Source: Mesaphorura yosii (taxonomy: Eukaryota > Arthropoda > Collembola > Poduromorpha > Tullbergiidae). From it: a stretch of 22,968 bases of DNA. The stretch lies in contig WIXG01000758.1 of assembly GCA_009869945.1 (NCBI GenBank), positions 1 to 22,968 of the forward strand. The letters run 5' to 3'. Below are positions 18,915 through 22,968 of the stretch, piece after piece. Numbering within the stretch: position 1 is the stretch's first letter; each line of letters starts with the position of its first letter. Under the pieces are notes generated by a model. The model had not been told where the DNA came from, made no database searches, and was given only the letters and a program-made list of their open reading frames with translations. The position numbers were made by a program, and so were the translations under genes.

Positions 18915-20528
18915 ATGGGCCACCCAATCGACTTGTTCATCGATCAGCAAATTAACCAAGAGTTCCTATGCGCAATCTGCCACGACGTGCTGAGGGATGT
19001 CACCATGATTGATCCTTGTGAGCACGTCTTCTGCAAAGACTGCATTAATCAGTGGTATCCAAACTCAAGATCCTGCCCAGTGGACCGTGAGGCGATCAGA
19101 GGCTTTAAAACTGTCCAGCGAGTCTTTATCAACGTGCTCAACAGTCTCCAGTTGCATTGCCCGTTCCAGGCTGATGGTTGTGTCGCAGTTTTTCGTCTGG
19201 GGGAGCTGGATTACCACGACGCACGGTGCGACTTTAATCCAGAGAATCATAAAGACTGCGAAGGTGGTTGTGGATGCATTGTGAAGAAGTGCGAGATTCG
19301 GAATCACAGCTGCGTCGCCTACTTGACGAAGAAGCTGCAGGAGGTGAAGCGGGAGCTGAAAAAGTACAAGGACATGTACGGAGAATTGCCGGAGGAAGTA
19401 GAACAAGACTCGCCGACTTCACCGTCACCACTAACAATACGATCATCGGAATCGGAATCTGACGAAGATGGTACTGACCGAGAAAGTGTTGATGTAGCCC
19501 AGACCCGGGTCCAAGCGTCCGACCCCCAGCAAGGGCCTTCATCAGGTTCATCAAGACCAGCCTTGAAAAGGACGCTGCCTTTGCCTGCCGACAATGACGA
19601 AACCGACTCGGATGATCAAGATCAAGAAATGATTACTAGCATCTTCGAGATTCTGCAAAACGAATACCCGCATAACCTTCGCTCCAATCGCCCAACTCAA
19701 ACGTCGCGAACTGGAACTACCACCATCAGCACTCCTGAGGAACCATGCATTGAAACTCCGTACGGACACCGCGGACGTCGAGCTGGTCCAACTGATGAAC
19801 TTTTTAGAGGCCTGAACTTCTCGTCGTTGGAAGAGATGGAGACGAATTCAACTTGGGAGGCCCGCCATCGTGGTCGTTATCGTGCTCGGCAATCGCCATC
19901 GCTAAACGTCAGCGAGATCGAGTGGGCGCACAGATTCAGACCCATCGTAACGAGGACGAGGAACCCGGAGCCGGCGGTGTCCAGACCTATGCCAGTCGCC
20001 GTCAGCAATTTGCCTTCGATGGAGGAGTTGGCTTGTCGCTACGGCCATGCTCAGAGCACTCGGGCGCCGGGAGCTTTGGTCAGGACACGTGGAAGTGAAA
20101 GATCTCAATCTCGACCAGCCCCTGCACCTGCACCAACCGCACCTGCTTCTGCTGCTGCCCCAGTTGGAGTACAGACGCTGAACGTCTCGTACACCAACCG
20201 CCGAAATATGCCCCAGGAAATCTGCGACCAGGTGATGAAGTTTGTGACTGACGAGGTCGCGGTTCGTTACCCGCAAAGCCCCCGCGAGAAGGAAGAGCTT
20301 CGGCGCAAGATTCTGGCCAAGATGGAGCGAGAGTTTGAGCCAGGGCCGTCAGGGCCCAATATCAGTTTGTTCCGAATTCTAAATAATGATGACACGGATT
20401 CGGAAGCCGAATTGTACTGGAGCGTCCAAGTCCACGACATGTACGAACTCGTTCAGGAAGTTCCTCCTCTGCATTATTCGCGGCTGGATATCAGCGTTAA
20501 TGAACTACGAGTGGTCATCTGGTGCTGA
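18915..20528 (+). CDS. NRDP1/RNF41-like RING E3 ubiquitin ligase with a novel C-terminus
   Basis: A 537-residue protein; the start GCCAAGATGGGC is a strong Kozak context. The RING finger has C19, C22, C35, H37, C40, C43, C54 and D57. The aspartate in CPVD replaces the usual last cysteine, as in NRDP1 (CPVDR). TRAF-type zinc-finger pairs follow: C82/C89/H101/C105 and C115/C119/H131/C133, spaced as in NRDP1. A short charged helix or coiled coil is at 135-155. In NRDP1 these parts bind the E2 and ubiquitinate substrates such as ErbB3. After residue 160 the similarity ends. A disordered acidic/Ser/Pro-rich region (165-415) leads to a more structured 119-residue C-terminus (419-537) that I do not recognise and that is not the USP8-binding domain of NRDP1. 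It is therefore probably a divergent paralogue and not the NRDP1 orthologue. E3 activity is expected from the family; its targets are unknown. Confidence 0.85.
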   Translation: MGHPIDLFIDQQINQEFLCAICHDVLRDVTMIDPCEHVFCKDCINQWYPNSRSCPVDREAIRGFKTVQRVFINVLNSLQLHCPFQADGCVAVFRLGELDYHDARCDFNPENHKDCEGGCGCIVKKCEIRNHSCVAYLTKKLQEVKRELKKYKDMYGELPEEVEQDSPTSPSPLTIRSSESESDEDGTDRESVDVAQTRVQASDPQQGPSSGSSRPALKRTLPLPADNDETDSDDQDQEMITSIFEILQNEYPHNLRSNRPTQTSRTGTTTISTPEEPCIETPYGHRGRRAGPTDELFRGLNFSSLEEMETNSTWEARHRGRYRARQSPSLNVSEIEWAHRFRPIVTRTRNPEPAVSRPMPVAVSNLPSMEELACRYGHAQSTRAPGALVRTRGSERSQSRPAPAPAPTAPASAAAPVGVQTLNVSYTNRRNMPQEICDQVMKFVTDEVAVRYPQSPREKEELRRKILAKMEREFEPGPSGPNISLFRILNNDDTDSEAELYWSVQVHDMYELVQEVPPLHYSRLDISVNELRVVIWC

Positions 20529-20550
20529 ATGGAGCTAATTTACTGATAAG

Positions 20551-20643
20551 GTAAGAATTCGTCAACCGTTTGTCATTTCTTTGGCTGCAAGATTTTTATT
20601 AATGATTCTTCTTTTTTTCTTCTTTCAACCGGTTCAAATTCAG
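20551..20643 (+). other. 3' UTR intron of the RING gene
   Basis: A 93-bp intron with donor ATAAG|GTAAGA (20551) and acceptor ...AAATTCAG (ending at 20643) after a long T-rich tract. It begins 22 nt after the stop codon, below the roughly 50-nt distance that usually triggers nonsense-mediated decay. Confidence 0.6.
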
Positions 20644-20950
20644 GAATAGAAGAAGACGGACGGGAAACGATCAAACGAGAACGAGAATATCCAGATAATT
20701 ATCCTAAAGTGCCTAAGACTATTAAGATCCTAAAATCAAAGTTCAAAGACTTGCCATATTTTTGTTCCAATTGAATATCTTTTGCCATCTCGCAATTTTG
20801 TCATTATCGGTAGGATTTATACTAATTATTATTTAAGATTTCTGTACTAAAGTAAGTTTTTCGTGTGAGCAATTGGTTCTGGGCCTTACGTCATTCCGTC
20901 TTACGCCAATTCCAGAATCCGCTGGCAATTAAAGTTAAAATTAGCGCACC
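20644..20950 (+). terminator. RING gene 3' UTR with a likely ATTAAA poly(A) signal
   Basis: An AT-rich exon after the 3' UTR intron. ATTAAA at 20928-20933 is the best signal seen before the next gene; no AATAAA was found in this stretch. The end point is approximate. Confidence 0.4.
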
Positions 20951-21508
20951 CATGCAGCAAGATGATTGATTACTGATTACTCAGTAGATTTGAGATTTGC
21001 ATGCGTAATCCCAATGAATGGGAGTGTGAATTCAATGCCAATGTCAGTGCCAGTCGCAGTCAGCCAACTCAACTCAGCACGTCATCCCCGTCAACGATGG
21101 AAGAGTGAAAGCTAATTAAGTTCGGTTCATTATAGCGTATCGCCCTACGGCCTTGTATTTTGTCTGTCTTGTCTATGTACTTTGATACTTTGGATTGGAA
21201 CTGGAATATTGGAAATCTGACACTGACATTCGGCCTCCACGCCTGGACAAATATTTGCCTGCGTACGACGTATACGAAGGTTTGGCGTTTAATTAATTGC
21301 ATTGTAGCTGCGCTGCGCTGCGAGCTGCCACGCCACGCCACCATCCTTCATTCCTGATTTCGGGTTTCTGTTATCAGTTATCAGTCAAATTCTAGTCAGC
21401 TTCAGCTTCAGCTGCTGTCAACTGTGGCCTAGCTTCAGTTGGTGAGTCATAGCGAGACCTTATCACAAAAGCTTATATCATTTACCCGTGCTCGTGCCCG
21501 TATCGACT
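20951..21508. other. Short intergenic spacer upstream of the gustatory-receptor-like gene
   Basis: No ORF of note. A donor-like GTGAGT at 21441, after a run of CAGCTTCAG-like words, could end a noncoding exon, but no matching acceptor is evident before the coding start. The promoter is not identified. Confidence 0.45.
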
Positions 21509-22726
21509 ATGGGAGGAAGTTACCGGAGTCCGTATCAGCATCAGCATCAGCAGCGAGTGCGAAGTGTCTCATTGAATATTCCACTTCCACCAGACGTAAT
21601 GGCAATCACGCCCAGACTCAGAACCGGAATTACTGATAAGGTATCAGAGTCAGAGGAGCCAGATCAGGAACTGGACCCAGAAAGGGCTGATAAGAATCCT
21701 TGGCGGCTGCGGAGGCTGTCGCTGTGGCCGGCGGTCGGTTTGGGCACCGTCGAAGCCGCTTTCCGCCCGCATCGCATTATGCTGCAGTTTTTCGGGCGGT
21801 ATCCCTTCTCGCCGGCTCCCGTAAAAATTCAAACTCACATGGCGGGAAGGCAGAAGGCAGCGAACACGCTCTACGGGCAGTCAATCTGCACCCTGCACTG
21901 GGCGTACTTCATCGGCACATCAGCCTTCATCGGCTTCGTGTTCGTGATGTGCACGTTAGGATTCATCAACATGTTTCTTGACGGCGAACGGAGCCCCAGC
22001 GATTCGTCTTTGTCCCCACCTGGCCTGGCCACTGGCGCTAAACCCGAGCTGAAGGACAAGTACAAGATCCGTGACAACCTCGTCGCCTTCGTCCTGTTCT
22101 GGAGCTGCCTCTTCCACAGCACCGTGACAAACGTATTCCTGATTCGGAGCAAGCGCCGAGTCGTTAACTACCTGAACCAGTGGAACGACTTCATGGCCGA
22201 AGTGGGTTTGGAGGTTCCCTCCTCCATAAAGCGGTTCCTCATCTTCGCCAACGTGTGGTATTTCCTGTTCCTGCTCCTCGTGTGTGGCTCGTACGCGTTC
22301 AACTACCTCGGGCACCGGGCGTCCGTCATGGTCGCCACGCTCGTGCTGAGTCCCTTTGTCGACGTGGCAGTGGTGGCGGCTAGGCCAACCGGATTCGGGT
22401 CGGTGTACTACCTCTTCGGGCTCTTCACGCTCCTTTACGGGATTTATGCGTCGAGGTCGGTGCTGTTCGTTTACCTTTTCAAGCTCCGGCTGCTCCGCCA
22501 CGCGTTTCGGATTTGGAACCAAAGACTGAAGGAGCAGCTACAGCATGGAGACGGCGACTGTGATGAAAAGGGGCGTGAACAGACAACGACACGGGAAAAT
22601 TCGTATTTCATTCAAGAGCAGTGTGACTGTAAGAAGTTGTACAGCGACCACGTGACTCTGATCACCCTCGTGAAGCAGACAGATCGAGTTTTTGGGCGCA
22701 TTCTGCAAGCTTACTATGCGAGTCAG
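21509..22726 (+). CDS. Gustatory-receptor-like chemosensory receptor, exon 1
   Basis: This 406-codon exon starts at an ATG in good context (A at -3, G at +4) and ends at CAG|GTAATG. Residues 88-101 (PHRIMLQFFGRYPF) match the pre-TM1 signature of insect gustatory receptors. Hydrophobic spans at about 130-156, 190-212, 242-265, 272-291 and 298-325 fit TM1-TM5, and a sixth begins at about 393. The loop before TM6 (378-403) has the family pattern of LYSDH, LVKQTDRVFG and LQAYY. GRs are ligand-gated cation channels in sensory neuron membranes, with the N-terminus inside. The ligand cannot be predicted. Residues 1-87 form an unusually long polar tail. The C-terminal exon lacks a stop within the window. 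The frame is open upstream to 21446, so a longer N-terminus or an upstream exon is possible. Confidence 0.8.
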
Positions 22727-22854
22727 GTAATGAGGTGATCGGCATATATGCCGCAGTCTGGTACTGATTCGCGGCAAGATTTGAATTTGAACTCAACCAC
22801 TTCACCTTCCAATTTCAATTCCAATGCCAACTCCTGTTCATATTACTCCCACAG
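22727..22854 (+). other. Gustatory-receptor-like intron, phase 0
   Basis: A 128-bp intron with donor CAG|GTAATG and acceptor TTACTCCCACAG. It interrupts the sixth membrane span, in the C-terminal part where GR genes commonly have conserved phase-0 introns. It contains a perfect 14-bp palindrome, CGGCATATATGCCG (22740-22753). Confidence 0.75.
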
Positions 22855-22968
22855 ATTCCCAACATGTGCTTCGAGCTCTACTTTCTCGCCCGATTCGGCA
22901 ACATTTCGAATCAATCTGGTTCAGGGCTTCTGAGCTACTCGACAGTCGACCGGTCCGACATTCTGGCT
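22855..22968 (+). CDS. Gustatory-receptor-like chemosensory receptor, exon 2 (partial)
   Basis: Thirty-eight codons in phase 0 continue exon 1: IPNMCFELYFLARFG completes TM6, followed by a polar loop. The open frame runs off the right edge. The seventh membrane span and the TYhhhhhQF signature expected of the family should lie in the next sequence. Confidence 0.72.
   Translation, partial: MPNMCFELYFLARFGNISNQSGSGLLSYSTVDRSDILA

Noticed and set aside
20629..20641. GGTTCAAATTC resembling a tRNA T-arm
   Set aside because: There is no matching D-arm, anticodon arm or acceptor stem; the sequence is part of the 3' UTR intron acceptor.
21956..22522. 188-codon minus-strand ORF
   Set aside because: It is antisense to the gustatory-receptor-like exon, and its Glu/His/Val-rich composition is the complement of membrane-span codons.

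Overview
This is a eukaryotic, almost certainly arthropod, nuclear genomic window. It has spliced genes with GT-AG introns, long low-complexity spacers, many degenerate short repeats and a chemosensory receptor of the gustatory-receptor type, a family typical of arthropods. The gustatory-type receptor together with an NRDP1-like RING protein would suit a springtail (Collembola) or another early-branching arthropod, but that is an inference from gene content and not a demonstrated identity. No bacterial features, tRNA, rRNA or CRISPR array was seen.

Layout. (1) Positions 1-142 hold the end of a repeat packed with the palindrome GATAATTATC and finishing in a hAT-like terminus. (2) Positions 1197-10474 on the minus strand hold the 5' part of a CMIP (c-Maf-inducing protein) homologue. 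A large first coding exon (8767-10386) and a small second one (1197-1325) together encode a long disordered N-terminus and the start of the PH domain. They are separated by a 7.4-kb intron, and the rest of the gene lies beyond the left edge. (3) Positions 10475-15650 are a roughly 5-kb divergent spacer that should hold the 5' ends of CMIP and of the next gene. (4) Positions 15662-16546 on the plus strand encode a FRAT/GBP-type GSK-3-binding protein, recognised from two separate conserved blocks. (5) Positions 16771-18620 are spacer. (6) Positions 18915-20528 on the plus strand encode a RING/TRAF-zinc-finger E3 ligase whose N-terminus is like NRDP1/RNF41 but whose C-terminus is unrelated. It has one intron in the 5' leader and one in the 3' UTR. 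(7) Positions 21509-22968 on the plus strand encode a gustatory-receptor-like membrane protein that runs off the right edge.

The genes do not form an operon. Two have family roles in signalling: CMIP is a PH/LRR adaptor, and FRAT binds GSK-3 in the Wnt pathway. They sit head to head, but nothing in the sequence shows they work together. The most notable point is the FRAT homologue, because that family is best known from vertebrates. Gene calls rest on motif recognition from memory and on splice-site inspection; no database search was possible.
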